Assembly (NCBI RefSeq): GCF_030209445.1
Contig: NZ_JARVSD010000004.1
Span: 186,001-250,000, forward strand
DNA from: Promicromonospora sp. MEB111
GTDB taxonomy: Bacteria; Actinomycetota; Actinomycetes; Actinomycetales; Cellulomonadaceae
Direction: 5' to 3'
Length of the DNA stretch: 64,000 nucleotides
Numbering within the stretch: the stretch's first letter is position 1; every line of letters starts with the position of its first letter. The notes under the pieces are model-generated. The model worked only from the letters and a program-made list of their open reading frames with translations. It did not search any database and was not told the origin of the DNA. The position numbers were made by a program, and so were the translations under genes. This document shows, piece by piece, positions 1-9,448 of this stretch.

Positions 1-1227
1 CGCAAGGCACCCGACCGCAAGGCGCCCGACCGCCCGTGGCTCGGCCAGTGGAACTCGACGGTGACCAGCTACTACCTCCTGGTGGGCACCACCGGTCTGC
101 TGACCGTGATCGGCCTGATCATGGTGCTCTCCAGCTCGACGGTGACCTCCATCGCGGAGGGCCAGTCGCCGTACGCGGCGTTCCTGGTCCAGGCGCAGTA
201 CGCGCTGATGGGCCTGCCCGTGCTGCTGGTCGCCGCCCACCTGCCGATCCGCTGGTACAAGCGGCTCGCGCTGCCCGCCCTGGTGCTGGCGCTCGCGCTG
301 CTCGTCGCGGTGATCTTCCTGGGCTCGATCCGCAACGGCCAGCAGAACTGGCTCGAGCTCGGCCCGTTCTCGTTCCAGCCCTCGGAGCTGGCCAAGCTCG
401 CGCTCGCGGTCTGGCTCGGCACGGTCCTGGGCCGCAAGCAGGCGCTGCTGGGGAGCTGGTCGCACTCGATCCTGCCCGCGGTGCCCGGCGCCGTCGCGGT
501 CATGGGCCTGGTGCTCGCCGGGGGCGACCTCGGCACGGCGCTGGTGATGGGCCTGCTCGTGGCGGGCGCCTTCCTGGTCGCGGGCGTGCCCTTGTCACTG
601 ATGGGGCTGGGCAGCGCGCTGGCGGCGTTCGTGGTCGGGTACGTGTTCATCCTGCAGCAGGGGTCGGGCGACCGGCTCCAGCGCATCATCGCGACCTACG
701 GCGCCGAGTGCGACGAGACCTCGGAGTGCTACCAGTCCCTGCACGGCCTGTTCGGGCTGGGCACCGGCGGCCTGTGGGGCGTGGGGCTGGGCGGCAGCCG
801 CGAGAAGTGGAACTACCTGCCCGAGGCGCACAACGACTTCATCTTCGCCGTGATCGGCGAGGAGCTCGGCCTGTTCGGCACGGTGCTGGTGCTCGCGCTG
901 TTCGCCGTGCTGGGCCTGGCGATGAGCCGCGTGATCCAGCGGCACAAGGACCCGTTCGTCAAGGTGACCACGGCCGCCGTCGGCTGCTGGATCGTGGGCC
1001 AGGCGTTCGTGAACATCGGCGTGGTCATCGGGGTGCTGCCGGTGATCGGCGTGCCGCTGCCGCTGGTGTCCGCCGGCGGCTCGGCGCTGATCACCACGAT
1101 GGCCGCGCTCGGGATGGTGATCTCGTTCGCCCGGACGGAGCCGGGGGCTGCCAAGGCACTCGCTGCACGCGGTAGCGTCGTCCGCAAGTCACTGGCCGTG
1201 CTGGGCGGCGCGGTCAGGAGACGGTAG
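1..1227 (+). CDS. ftsW: Septal peptidoglycan polymerase FtsW (5' end outside window)
   Basis: FtsW is an integral-membrane SEDS glycosyltransferase that polymerises lipid II at the septum together with a class B penicillin-binding protein. The frame is open to the first base, and 20 codons precede the GTG at 61, so the true start lies upstream; 408 residues are visible. They show a series of hydrophobic segments, the SEDS motif PSELAK (about base 376), and the C-terminal stretch PLPLVSAGGSAL followed by a short basic tail. RodA is the alternative, but the position just upstream of murG, 96 bases away, is the classic dcw position of FtsW. Confidence 0.95.
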   Translation, partial: RKAPDRKAPDRPWLGQWNSTVTSYYLLVGTTGLLTVIGLIMVLSSSTVTSIAEGQSPYAAFLVQAQYALMGLPVLLVAAHLPIRWYKRLALPALVLALALLVAVIFLGSIRNGQQNWLELGPFSFQPSELAKLALAVWLGTVLGRKQALLGSWSHSILPAVPGAVAVMGLVLAGGDLGTALVMGLLVAGAFLVAGVPLSLMGLGSALAAFVVGYVFILQQGSGDRLQRIIATYGAECDETSECYQSLHGLFGLGTGGLWGVGLGGSREKWNYLPEAHNDFIFAVIGEELGLFGTVLVLALFAVLGLAMSRVIQRHKDPFVKVTTAAVGCWIVGQAFVNIGVVIGVLPVIGVPLPLVSAGGSALITTMAALGMVISFARTEPGAAKALAARGSVVRKSLAVLGGAVRRR

Positions 1228-1323
1228 AAATGTGCACGGCGGCCTGATCTGTGACCAGATCCTGCACGACAGGCCGCGTCGCGATCGATTCGCCCGGGCC
1301 CGGGCGACGACGAGAAGGTGATG

Positions 1324-2475
1324 ATGAGCTCAGCAGTTGTGTCGGTGGTGCTTGCCGGAGGCGGCACCGCGGGACACGTGAACCCCCTGCTCGCGGTGGC
1401 CGACGAGGTGCGGCGCCGGGAGCCCGGCGCGCGCGTGCTCGCGCTCGGCACCACCACCGGCCTGGAGGCCGACCTCGTGCCGTCGCGCGGCTACGAGCTG
1501 CGCCCGATCCCGCGCGTGCCGCTGCCGCGCCGCCCGAGCCCCGAGCTGCTGCGGCTGCCCGGCCGGCTGACGGCCGCGGTGCGAGCCGCGGAGGACGCGA
1601 TCGACGAGATCGGCGCGCAGGCCGTGATCGGGTTCGGCGGCTACGTCGCCACCCCGGCCTACCTCGCGGCCAAGCGCAAGGGCGTGCCCATCGTGATCCA
1701 CGAGCAGAACGCCCGCCCGGGCCTCGCCAACCGGCTCGGCGCGCGGTGGGCCTCGCGCGTGGGCGTCACCTTCGCCGGCACGCCGCTGCGCGGCGGCATC
1801 CTCACGGGCCTGCCGCTGCGGCAGGCCATCGCGGGCCTGGTCCAGGCGCGCGAGGCCGACGCCGCCGGCGTGCGCGCCCGGGCCGCCGCCGAGCTCGGCC
1901 TCGACCCCGCGCTGCCGACCCTCGTGGTCACCGGCGGCTCGCTGGGCGCCCTGAGCCTGAACCGCGCCGTCTCGGGCGCCGCCACCCAGATCCTCGCGGC
2001 GGGTGCGCAGGTGCTGCACCTGACGGGCAAGGGCAAGAGTGACGAGGTGCTCGAGACGGTCGCCGGCGTCGACACGGCGCGCTACCAGGTGCGCGAGTAC
2101 CTCGAGCAGATGGAGCACGCCTACGCGGTGGCCGACCTCGTGGTCTGCCGCTCCGGCGCGGGCTCCGTCGCCGAGCTGGCCGCGCTCGGCATCCCGGCCG
2201 TCTACGTGCCGCTGCCGATCGGTAACGGCGAGCAGCGGCTGAACGCCGCCCCGCTGGTCGAGGCCGGTGGCGGCCTCCTGGTGGACGACGCCGACGTCAC
2301 GCCCGCCTGGGTGGCCCAGAACGTTCCCACGCTGCTCGCGGACCGCGAGCGGCTCGGTGTCATGGCGAAGGCCGCGGGGTCGGCCGGCACCAGCGACGGC
2401 GCGGCTCGTGTCGTCGATCTCGTCGAGCAAGCCGTACGGTCAGCAGGTACCGACACCACGGAGGTCAGGTCATGA
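1324..2475 (+). CDS. murG: Lipid II synthase MurG (UDP-GlcNAc transferase)
   Basis: MurG transfers GlcNAc from UDP-GlcNAc to lipid I at the inner face of the membrane, giving lipid II. The N-terminal loop GGGTAGHVNP, the central VTGGSLGALSLN loop and the C-terminal VCRSGAGSVAELAALG nucleotide-binding segment are all present. At about 383 aa it has the normal length of the family. Three start codons occur in a row (GTG 1318, ATG 1321, ATG 1324). The GAGAAGG ribosome site at 1312-1318 is best spaced for the ATG at 1324. The stop codon overlaps the start of murC (ATGA), which implies translational coupling. Confidence 0.96.
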   Translation: MSSAVVSVVLAGGGTAGHVNPLLAVADEVRRREPGARVLALGTTTGLEADLVPSRGYELRPIPRVPLPRRPSPELLRLPGRLTAAVRAAEDAIDEIGAQAVIGFGGYVATPAYLAAKRKGVPIVIHEQNARPGLANRLGARWASRVGVTFAGTPLRGGILTGLPLRQAIAGLVQAREADAAGVRARAAAELGLDPALPTLVVTGGSLGALSLNRAVSGAATQILAAGAQVLHLTGKGKSDEVLETVAGVDTARYQVREYLEQMEHAYAVADLVVCRSGAGSVAELAALGIPAVYVPLPIGNGEQRLNAAPLVEAGGGLLVDDADVTPAWVAQNVPTLLADRERLGVMAKAAGSAGTSDGAARVVDLVEQAVRSAGTDTTEVRS

Positions 2476-3974
2476 GCACCACGGTCACGGATCAGATGGC
2501 GGATCAGGTCGCGAAGCTCGGCCGCGTCCACATGATCGGCATCGGCGGGGCGGGCATGTCCGTCGTCGCGCGGCTGCTCGCCGGGCGCGGGGTCGCCGTG
2601 CAGGGCTCCGACGCCGCCGAGTCGGAAGCCCTCGCGGCGCTGCGGGAAGAGGGCATCAAGGTGTGGGTGGGCCACGACGCCGCCCACCTCACCGGCGCCG
2701 ACACCGTGGTGATCTCCAGCGCCGTGCACGAGGACAACCCGGAGCTCTCCGCTGCCCGGTCCCGACGCCTCAACGTGCTCCACCGCTCGCAGGCCCTGGC
2801 CGCGCTGATGGAGGGGTCGCGCGGCGTCGCCGTCGCCGGCGCGCACGGCAAGACGACGACGTCCGCCATGGTCGCGACGATCCTGCGCGAGGCGGGGCTG
2901 GACCCGTCGTACGCGATCGGCAGCACGGTGCGCACCGCCAGCGGCTCGACGCCGGGCGGCCACCTGGGCTCGTCCGACGTGCTCGTGGCGGAGGCCGACG
3001 AGTCGGACGGCTCGTTCCTCAACTACACGCCCACCATCGCCGTGGTGACCAACGTCGAGGCCGACCACCTGGACCACTACGGCACCCCGGAGGCGTTCAA
3101 CGGCGCGTTCATCCGGTTCGCGCGCCGCCTGGTGCCCGAGGGCTGGCTCATCGCCTGCGCCGACGACGAGGGCTCGCTGTCGGTGGGCGCCACGATCTGC
3201 GCCACCGGCGGCCACGTCATCACCTACGGCACCAACGACACCGCCCGCGTGCGGGTCACCGACATCTCCACGACGCCGGAGGGCACCACCGCGGTGCTGC
3301 GCGGCGACGTGCTGGGCACCAACGAGCAGGTGGCCGACGGCGCCGGCGTGTCCGGCAGCGTGCCCGGCATCCCGATGCGCCTGTCGGTCCCCGGCAAGCA
3401 CAACGTGCTCAACGCGACCGCCGCCGTCATCGCGTCGGTGCTGCTCGGCGTGCCCGCCGAGCAGGCGGTCGCCGGCGTCGAGGCGTTCATCGGCACGGGC
3501 CGCCGCTTCGAGGAGAAGGGCCAGGCCGACGGCGTGCTCGTCGTCGACGACTACGCCCACCACCCCACGGAGATCAAGGCCGTGCTGACGGCGGCCCGCG
3601 AGATCGCCGACGGCGGCCGGGTGCTCGTGCTGTTCCAGCCGCACCTGTACTCGCGCACCAAGACGTTCGCCGACCGGTTCGCGCAGGAGCTGTCCGCCGC
3701 CGACGAGGTGGTGGTCACGGACATCTACGGGGCGCGCGAGGAGCTTGACCCGACGGTCACGCCGAACACGATCGTGGACCTCATGACCGACCACGGCGCC
3801 GCCTACGCGGTGCCGGACCGGCTCGACGCCGCGCACGTGATCGCCGACCTCGCCCGGCCGGGCGACGTGGTGCTCACGGTGGGCGCCGGCGACGTCACCC
3901 AGCTCGGACCCGCCGTGCTGGCGCGCCTCGCGGGCCGCGTGGCGACCGGTACGCCGGGGCTGGGCGAGGACTGA
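2472..3974 (+). CDS. murC: UDP-N-acetylmuramate--L-alanine ligase MurC
   Basis: MurC is the cytoplasmic ATP-dependent ligase that adds L-alanine to UDP-MurNAc, the first step of stem-peptide synthesis. An N-terminal Rossmann motif (GIGGAGMS, residues 23-30) is followed by the Mur-ligase ATP loop AGAHGKTTT (122-130), the EADESDGSF segment and the YAHHPTE motif typical of the C-terminal domain. Its 500 residues are within the family range. It overlaps murG by 4 bases, and its stop shares a base with the ATG of ftsQ, so the three genes are almost certainly co-translated. Confidence 0.97.
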   Translation: MSTTVTDQMADQVAKLGRVHMIGIGGAGMSVVARLLAGRGVAVQGSDAAESEALAALREEGIKVWVGHDAAHLTGADTVVISSAVHEDNPELSAARSRRLNVLHRSQALAALMEGSRGVAVAGAHGKTTTSAMVATILREAGLDPSYAIGSTVRTASGSTPGGHLGSSDVLVAEADESDGSFLNYTPTIAVVTNVEADHLDHYGTPEAFNGAFIRFARRLVPEGWLIACADDEGSLSVGATICATGGHVITYGTNDTARVRVTDISTTPEGTTAVLRGDVLGTNEQVADGAGVSGSVPGIPMRLSVPGKHNVLNATAAVIASVLLGVPAEQAVAGVEAFIGTGRRFEEKGQADGVLVVDDYAHHPTEIKAVLTAAREIADGGRVLVLFQPHLYSRTKTFADRFAQELSAADEVVVTDIYGAREELDPTVTPNTIVDLMTDHGAAYAVPDRLDAAHVIADLARPGDVVLTVGAGDVTQLGPAVLARLAGRVATGTPGLGED

Positions 3975-4969
3975 TGCGCCCGCCCGCGCGCCCTCGCGCC
4001 GCGGGCACGGCACGGCCGCGCCCGGCGGACCAGGGCGCGGCCACACAGGACCGGGGAGGGCCGGAGGCGGACCACCGGGGCCGGGACCTGCAGGACGAGG
4101 CCCGGCGGGACCGGTCGGTCGGCGGCCGGCCCGGCGGCGACCGGCAGGAGACGGGCCGATCGCGGCCGGCCCGGCAGGAGCGTCCCGCGACCGGCGCGAC
4201 GCCGTCCGCGGGCGGCCGGGTGGGTGTGGTCTCGGACCAGCTCGCCGACCGGCTCGCGGAGCGCACCGCGATGGCGCGCTACCGCGTGTGGCGCCGGATC
4301 GGCTGGACCGCGTTCGCGGTCGCGGTCGCGGCGGGACTCGGGTGGGCGGCGCTCGTCTCGCCGCTGTTCGCGCTCGACGCGGAGCAGGTGCGGGTCACCG
4401 GGGAGGGCACCACGGTCGACGTCGGCGAGGTGCGCGAGGCCGTGACCGACGAGGCGGGCGTGCCCCTGCCGCGCCTGGACACGGTGGGCCTGCGCGAGGA
4501 GATCCTCGCGATGAACGCCGTGAAGAACGTGCGGATCACGCGGGCCTGGCCCGACGGGCTCACGGTGGAGCTCACCTCGCGCGAGCCGGTCGCCGCGGTG
4601 CCACAGCCGGGCGACGTGTACGCGCTGATGGACGCCGAGGGTGTCCGCGTCGGGACCGCCGAGGAGGTGCCCGACGGCCTGCCCTCGATCGTGACCTCGC
4701 TGTCCGACGCCGGGGCCGGCCGCCGCGCCCTGGACGCTGCTCTCGCGGTGCTCGGCGCGCTGCCGCCGAAGCTGGCGGCCGACATCACGACGGTGAGCGC
4801 GGCGACGCAGGACGACGTGCGGACCACGCTGTCCGACGGGCGCGTGATCCGGTGGGGGAGCGGCGCGGACGTACCGCTCAAGACGAAGGTCGCGCAGACG
4901 CTGCTGCGGGCGGAGCCGACGGCGACCACCGTCGACGTGTCGTCGCCCGGCCTGCCGGTCACGCACTGA
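3974..4969 (+). CDS. ftsQ: Cell division protein FtsQ
   Basis: FtsQ is a bitopic membrane protein that links the early and late divisome through its extracellular POTRA and beta domains. The 331-residue product has a long cytoplasmic N-terminus of about 100 residues, low in complexity and rich in Arg, Pro, Gly and Asp. One membrane span follows (around FAVAVAAGLGWAALV), then a POTRA-like region with VKNVRITRAWPDGLTVEL. The start shares its first base with the murC stop (TGATG). An alternative start is the GTG inside GGRVGVVSD, which would remove most of the low-complexity arm. Confidence 0.92.
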   Translation: MRPPARPRAAGTARPRPADQGAATQDRGGPEADHRGRDLQDEARRDRSVGGRPGGDRQETGRSRPARQERPATGATPSAGGRVGVVSDQLADRLAERTAMARYRVWRRIGWTAFAVAVAAGLGWAALVSPLFALDAEQVRVTGEGTTVDVGEVREAVTDEAGVPLPRLDTVGLREEILAMNAVKNVRITRAWPDGLTVELTSREPVAAVPQPGDVYALMDAEGVRVGTAEEVPDGLPSIVTSLSDAGAGRRALDAALAVLGALPPKLAADITTVSAATQDDVRTTLSDGRVIRWGSGADVPLKTKVAQTLLRAEPTATTVDVSSPGLPVTH

Positions 4970-5033
4970 CCAGGCCACCTACCGAGCAGGTCACGCACCG
5001 ACCAGGAATAACATCGGTGTGATTTCTCGCGTG

Positions 5034-5060
5034 CATCGTTGCGCGACACGCGCAACGATG
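5034..5060. repeat. Perfect 12-bp inverted repeat upstream of ftsZ
   Basis: CATCGTTGCGCG (5034-5045) is followed after three bases by its exact complement CGCGCAACGATG (5049-5060). There is no T-run after it. It lies 65 bases past ftsQ and about 135 bases before ftsZ, so it could be a terminator that partly separates ftsQ from ftsZ, or an operator for ftsZ. The sequence alone does not decide. Confidence 0.6.
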
Positions 5061-5195
5061 TCTTCGACACACCCCGGCGGCACACCTACCGTCGAACTCA
5101 GCAGCAACCTGACATAACTCTAACCCTCTACCTCAACCTGAGACTTTGGGAGGGATGAGAGTCGGGACTCGGGACCCGAATCGAAAGGCGACGAC

Positions 5196-6536
5196 GTGGC
5201 AACTCCGCAGAACTACCTGGCAGTAATCAAGGTGGTCGGTATCGGCGGCGGTGGTGTGAACGCCGTCAACCGCATGATCGAGGTCGGCCTCAAGGGCGTC
5301 GAGTTCATCGCGATCAACACCGACGCACAGGCGCTCCTGATGTCGGACGCCGACGTCAAGCTCGACGTCGGGCGCGAGCTCACGCGCGGCCTCGGCGCCG
5401 GCGCGGACCCCGAGGTCGGCAAGAAGGCCGCCGAGGACCACGCCGAGGAGATCGAGGACGTCCTGCGCGGCGCCGACATGGTCTTCGTCACCGCGGGCGA
5501 GGGCGGCGGCACCGGCACGGGCGGCGCCCCGGTCGTGGCGCGCATCGCGCGCTCGCTCGGCGCGCTGACCGTCGGCGTGGTGACGCGCCCGTTCACGTTC
5601 GAGGGCCGGCGCCGCGCGGTCCAGGCCGAGAGCGGCATCGAGAACCTCCGCGACGAGGTCGACACGCTGATCGTCATCCCGAACGACCGGCTCCTGTCGA
5701 TGTCCGACCGGAACGTGTCCGCCATCGCGGCGTTCCACTCGGCGGACCAGGTGCTGCACTCCGGCGTGCAGGGCATCACCGACCTCATCACCACGCCCGG
5801 CCTGATCAACCTCGACTTCGCCGACGTGAAGTCGGTCATGCAGGGTGCGGGCTCGGCGCTCATGGGCATCGGCTCCGCGCGCGGCGAGGACCGTGCGGTG
5901 CAGGCCGCCGAGCTGGCGATCTCGTCGCCGCTGCTCGAGGCCTCGATCGACGGCGCGCACGGCGTGCTGCTCTCGATCCAGGGCGGCAGCGACCTCGGCC
6001 TGTTCGAGGTGCACGAGGCCGCGCGCCTGGTGCAGGAGGCCGCGCACCCGGAGGCGAACATCATCTTCGGTACGGTCATCGACGACGCGCTGGGCGACGA
6101 GGTGCGGGTCACCGTCATCGCGGCCGGCTTCGACGGCGGCCTGCCCAAGGAGCGCAAGGACAACCGCGCGCTCGGCCAGGTCGCCGGTGCGGTCGGGACG
6201 GGCTCGCGCAGCCCCGCCACCGCGCCGGTCCCGCTGCCCGACGTGTCGGACGCCGCCCGCCGCGCGCCCGAGCACACCGGGGTGAACGGCATGCCGCCGT
6301 CGGTCCCGCCGACGCACCAGCCGGCGCCCGTGTCCACGCTGCCCCGCGTGATCGACGACGAGGGTTCGGACGACGTGCCGCGCACGCTGGACGAGCCGGC
6401 CGTCGTGGTGCAGGGCTCGTTCAACCGCCAGGAGGTGGGGCGCGAGCAGGGCGAGCGTGTCGAGGTCCCGCCGCTGTACGACGAGAACCCGCGTCGTTCC
6501 ACGGAGGACCTGGACGTCCCCGACTTCCTGAAGTGA
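5196..6536 (+). CDS. ftsZ: Cell division GTPase FtsZ
   Basis: FtsZ is a tubulin-like GTPase that assembles the cytokinetic ring. The glycine-rich GTP loop GGGTGTG is at residues 103-109, the N-terminal [13 protein letters not shown] phosphate loop is intact, and the [11 protein letters not shown] segment supplies the T7 synergy region. After about residue 320 comes a variable Pro/Arg-rich linker that ends in the conserved tail DLDVPDFLK. That tail is the expected docking peptide for SepF, which is encoded two genes downstream. The start is GTG with a GAAAGG ribosome site. A 226-base leader separates it from ftsQ. ftsA is absent, as usual in Actinobacteria. Confidence 0.98.
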   Translation: MATPQNYLAVIKVVGIGGGGVNAVNRMIEVGLKGVEFIAINTDAQALLMSDADVKLDVGRELTRGLGAGADPEVGKKAAEDHAEEIEDVLRGADMVFVTAGEGGGTGTGGAPVVARIARSLGALTVGVVTRPFTFEGRRRAVQAESGIENLRDEVDTLIVIPNDRLLSMSDRNVSAIAAFHSADQVLHSGVQGITDLITTPGLINLDFADVKSVMQGAGSALMGIGSARGEDRAVQAAELAISSPLLEASIDGAHGVLLSIQGGSDLGLFEVHEAARLVQEAAHPEANIIFGTVIDDALGDEVRVTVIAAGFDGGLPKERKDNRALGQVAGAVGTGSRSPATAPVPLPDVSDAARRAPEHTGVNGMPPSVPPTHQPAPVSTLPRVIDDEGSDDVPRTLDEPAVVVQGSFNRQEVGREQGERVEVPPLYDENPRRSTEDLDVPDFLK

Positions 6537-6545
6537 CCGGCCGGG

Positions 6546-6551
6546 TAACCT
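6546..6551 (+). promoter_or_regulatory. -10 box for leaderless pgeF
   Basis: TAACCT ends 7 bases before the GTG of pgeF, and no ribosome-binding site is visible. This is the spacing expected if transcription starts at the first base of the start codon. Confidence 0.55.
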
Positions 6552-6558
6552 CGCACCC

Positions 6559-7353
6559 GTGAGCGAAACCCGGACTCTTGCAGGCGTGCACCCCGTCGAC
6601 CTGGGCGACGGGGTGCACGCCTTCTTCACGTCCAGCGCGGGCGGCGTCTCGCCCGCCCCGTGGGCGGCCGCGGACGGCGGCGGAGGTCTCAACCTGGGCC
6701 TGAACGTGTCCGACGACGACGCGCGGGTCGCGGTCAACCGGTCCCGTGCCGCCGAGCGTCTCGGCGCGCCGGTCGCGTTCGCCACCCAGGTGCACGGCGA
6801 CGTCGTGCTGGAGCTCGGCGCGACCGAGCGCGCGCTGTGGGCCGCGCCCCGGCCGCCGGCCACCGCGGGGGAGGGCGACGCCCTCGTCACCTCCGAGCGC
6901 GGGCTGGGCCTCGGGGTGCTGGTCGCCGACTGCGTGCCGGTGCTGCTCGCCGACCCGGTGGCCCGCGTGGTCGCCGTCGCGCACGCCGGGCGCAAGGGTG
7001 TGCTGGCCGGCGTGGTGCACCGGGCGCTGGACTCGCTGGTCGCCCGGGGCGCGGATCCCGAGAGCGTGCGCGCCGCCGTCGGGCCCGCGGTGTGCGGGCG
7101 GTGCTACGAGGTGCCCGCCGCGATGCGCGACGAGGTGGCCGCGGTCGTGCCCGAGACCTTCGCGACCACGAGCGACGGCACGCCGGGCCTCGACCTGCCC
7201 GCAGGGGTGGTCGCGCAGCTCGTCTCCCGGGGGGTGGCGGTCACGCAGGTCGAGCGCTGCACGCTGGAGGACCCGGAGCTGTTCTCGCACCGCCGGGCGA
7301 GCGTGACCGGCGTCACGACCGGACGGCAGGCGGGCGTCGTGGCGCTGTTCTGA
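6559..7353 (+). CDS. pgeF: Peptidoglycan editing factor PgeF (YfiH, copper-oxidase domain)
   Basis: This is a YfiH/DUF152 family enzyme. In E. coli the family is known to keep L-serine out of stem peptides by hydrolysing mis-made UDP-MurNAc-Ser, and it was earlier called laccase-like. The metal-site segments QVHGD, ADCVPVLLAD and AHAGRKG and the late GPAVCGRCYEV motif are all present in the 264-residue protein. The HAGR motif is followed by K rather than the commoner W. It sits 22 bases after ftsZ, the usual actinobacterial place, and has its own probable leaderless promoter. Confidence 0.9.
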   Translation: MSETRTLAGVHPVDLGDGVHAFFTSSAGGVSPAPWAAADGGGGLNLGLNVSDDDARVAVNRSRAAERLGAPVAFATQVHGDVVLELGATERALWAAPRPPATAGEGDALVTSERGLGLGVLVADCVPVLLADPVARVVAVAHAGRKGVLAGVVHRALDSLVARGADPESVRAAVGPAVCGRCYEVPAAMRDEVAAVVPETFATTSDGTPGLDLPAGVVAQLVSRGVAVTQVERCTLEDPELFSHRRASVTGVTTGRQAGVVALF

Positions 7354-7450
7354 GCCCGCCGTGGCGGATTCCCGCCACATCCGCGACACGCCGACAACAG
7401 TGCCCTGACCTGCGAAATCACACGGATGTCGTTTTTAGCGAGCAATCGCT

Positions 7451-7473
7451 GAACAACTTTGGCAAAGTTGTTC
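7451..7473. promoter_or_regulatory. Perfect 23-bp palindrome upstream of sepF
   Basis: GAACAACTTTG and its exact complement CAAAGTTGTTC flank a single central G. It is unusually AT-rich for this genome, lies 151 bases before sepF, and is not followed by a T-run. Its shape and position suit a dimeric regulator's operator more than a terminator. Confidence 0.6.
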
Positions 7474-7624
7474 GTGGCACGGCGTGTCGCACTTCCGGGT
7501 CGGATTGCGCCGGGCTACTTTTGTCAAGACGACCTCGGTCGGAGGTCAAGGTCGGACCTGTTGTACGGGCCCGCTGGGACACAGACAGAAGGACGCACAG
7601 CAGGCGACGAACGGAGAGTGAGCG

Positions 7625-8095
7625 ATGGCCGGAGCGCTTCGCAAGACCATGCTGTATCTGGGCCTCGCCGACGATCAGGGCGAGCAGGAGTACCTCGACG
7701 AGTACGACGAGGGCCTGGAGGAGAACGTGGAGGACCACCGACACGCGCAGGTCACGCCGCTGCACCGCGATGGCGTGCCCCACCAGGCGCTCTCCACGGG
7801 GGAGCTGCGCCGCATCACGACCGTGCACCCGCGCTCGTACAACGACGCACGGAGCATCGGCGAGGCTTTCCGCGCCGGCACTCCCGTCATCATGAACCTC
7901 TCCGACATGGACGACGCCGACGCCAAGCGCCTGGTCGACTTCTCGGCCGGCCTCATCTTCGGCCTGCACGGCTCGATCGAGCGGGTGACCAACAAGGTCT
8001 TCCTGCTCTCTCCCGAGCACGTGGAGATCGCGGCCGAGGAGCAGGTCGCCACCGAGAAGCCGAACGGACGCGGCGGCTTCTACAACCAGAGCTGA
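7625..8095 (+). CDS. sepF: Cell division protein SepF
   Basis: SepF is a membrane-tethered FtsZ anchor that replaces FtsA in Actinobacteria. The 156-residue product starts with an [13 protein letters not shown] amphipathic helix of the kind that binds membrane. An acidic linker (residues 19-40) follows, then the SepF/DUF552 core with [19 protein letters not shown] and [13 protein letters not shown]. The GGAG at 7613-7616 fixes the ATG start. A 271-base gap containing the 23-bp palindrome separates it from pgeF, so it probably has its own promoter. Confidence 0.95.
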   Translation: MAGALRKTMLYLGLADDQGEQEYLDEYDEGLEENVEDHRHAQVTPLHRDGVPHQALSTGELRRITTVHPRSYNDARSIGEAFRAGTPVIMNLSDMDDADAKRLVDFSAGLIFGLHGSIERVTNKVFLLSPEHVEIAAEEQVATEKPNGRGGFYNQS

Positions 8096-8108
8096 CCACC
8101 ACGAGACC

Positions 8109-8150
8109 TGAGCGGGGGGCGGTCGCCACACGGCGAACGCTCCCCGCTCA
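8109..8150 (+). terminator. Hairpin after sepF
   Basis: TGAGCGGGG (8109-8117) pairs with CCCCGCTCA (8142-8150), with a second inner stem TCGCC/GGCGA. It is GC-rich and begins 14 bases after the sepF stop. There is no T-run, as is common for actinobacterial terminators. Confidence 0.6.
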
Positions 8151-8212
8151 CGTCTGTCCCCACATCGCATCCGCACGGGCTCATGGGATCCGGAGTGCGA
8201 ACACGTTAAGTT

Positions 8213-8515
8213 ATGCGTGTGATCCTGATCCTGCAGTTCATCGGCTTCCTGCTGTGGCTCTTCATCCTGTTCCTGATCGGACGGCTCATCTTCGACTGGG
8301 TGCAGTTCTTTGCCCGGGACTGGCGGCCGCGTGGTGTTCTGCTCGTGGTTGCCGAGGCTGTCTACACGGTCACGGACCCGCCGCTGCGGTTCCTGCGCCG
8401 GCTGATCCCGCCGCTGCGGCTGGGCCAGATCCAGCTCGACCTGGCCTTCATCGTCCTGTTCTTCGGCGTCTCGATCCTCTCCCAGCTTGTCGGTTCCTGG
8501 GCCAGGATGGGCTGA
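8213..8515 (+). CDS. yggT: YggT family membrane protein
   Basis: This is a 100-residue integral membrane protein of the YggT/YlmG family. It has two strongly hydrophobic halves (around residues 3-30 and 70-95), joined by the conserved segment VTDPPLRFLRRLIPPLRLG. The family is found next to division genes and has been linked to membrane or osmotic physiology, but its biochemistry is not settled. It lies between sepF and divIVA, the standard position. The ATG at 8213 is chosen because the protein then starts directly with the first membrane segment. Confidence 0.88.
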   Translation: MRVILILQFIGFLLWLFILFLIGRLIFDWVQFFARDWRPRGVLLVVAEAVYTVTDPPLRFLRRLIPPLRLGQIQLDLAFIVLFFGVSILSQLVGSWARMG

Positions 8516-8779
8516 CGCCACCGGAAAAGTGGTGGAGATGTGCCGGTTCTCGTCGGAGTGGCGCACGATTCATCGAGGTGAGGCACGAGAATATTGACCG
8601 ATGCATGGATCCGGGCTGGGGTGACACGGCACACTCTGTGAGGAAATCGTGCCCGGGGGTGCTCCCGGTGTCCCGGGCCGATGTCGTCCGCTACCGTGGG
8701 CTTCGGCGAAGGGCGCGCGGCTTGCTAGCGCCGACGTCCGAGTTCAGCGTTCCTACGTTCTAACTTTCGAGGTGACACG

Positions 8780-9421
8780 ATGGCACTGCTTACAGCAGAG
8801 GACATCCTCAACAAGAAGTTCTCCGCGACGAAGTTCCGCGAGGGCTACGACGTCGAGGAGGTCGACGACTTCCTCGACGAGGTCGTGCGGACGCTGACCA
8901 ACGTCCAGGAGGAGAACGAGGGCCTGCGGCAGAAGGTCGCGGCCGCCGAGCGGCGCATCGCGGAGCTGTCGCGCAGCGATGCCGCCGCCCCCGCCCGCGC
9001 GCAGGCCGCGCCGGTCGCGGCGCCCGTCATGCCGACCGGCCCCGCCGGCCCCAAGGGCAACGGCCCGGAGCCCGAGTCGGCGACCGGCATGCTCCAGCTG
9101 GCCCAGAAGCTGCACGACGACTACGTGCGCTCCGGCCAGGAGGAGGGTGACCGCCTCATCACGGAGGCCAAGACCGAAGGTGCGCGCATCGTGCGCGACG
9201 CCGAGGAGACGTCGCACCGCACGCTCTCCCAGCTCGAGCAGGAGCGTTCGCTGCTGGAGCGCAAGATCGACGAGCTGCGCCTGTTCGAGCGCGACTACCG
9301 CACCCGCCTGAAGAGCTTCCTGCAGAACCTGCTGGGCGACCTGGACGCGCGGGGCTCGGCCCTGCCGCCGCGGAACAACCAGCAGTCCGGCCGGCCGGCC
9401 GAGATGGCCCAGGGCATCTGA
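8780..9421 (+). CDS. divIVA: Polar growth and division scaffold DivIVA (Wag31)
   Basis: DivIVA is a coiled-coil scaffold that binds negatively curved membrane at poles and septa and directs polar wall growth. The N-terminal domain (residues 1-60) carries the family signature KFREGYDVEEVDDFLDEV. A Pro/Ala linker follows, then a second coiled-coil region (about 105-190). At 213 aa it is a little shorter than mycobacterial Wag31. The AGGTGAC ribosome site is just before the ATG at 8780. A 264-base leader without another gene precedes it. Confidence 0.95.
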   Translation: MALLTAEDILNKKFSATKFREGYDVEEVDDFLDEVVRTLTNVQEENEGLRQKVAAAERRIAELSRSDAAAPARAQAAPVAAPVMPTGPAGPKGNGPEPESATGMLQLAQKLHDDYVRSGQEEGDRLITEAKTEGARIVRDAEETSHRTLSQLEQERSLLERKIDELRLFERDYRTRLKSFLQNLLGDLDARGSALPPRNNQQSGRPAEMAQGI

Positions 9422-9448
9422 GGGCCGTCTGACAGCACCCGCTCGACA

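Noticed and set aside
7451-7473. LexA (SOS) box upstream of sepF
   Set aside because: It has GAAC and GTTC ends, but the actinobacterial SOS box needs only four bases between them; here there are fifteen.
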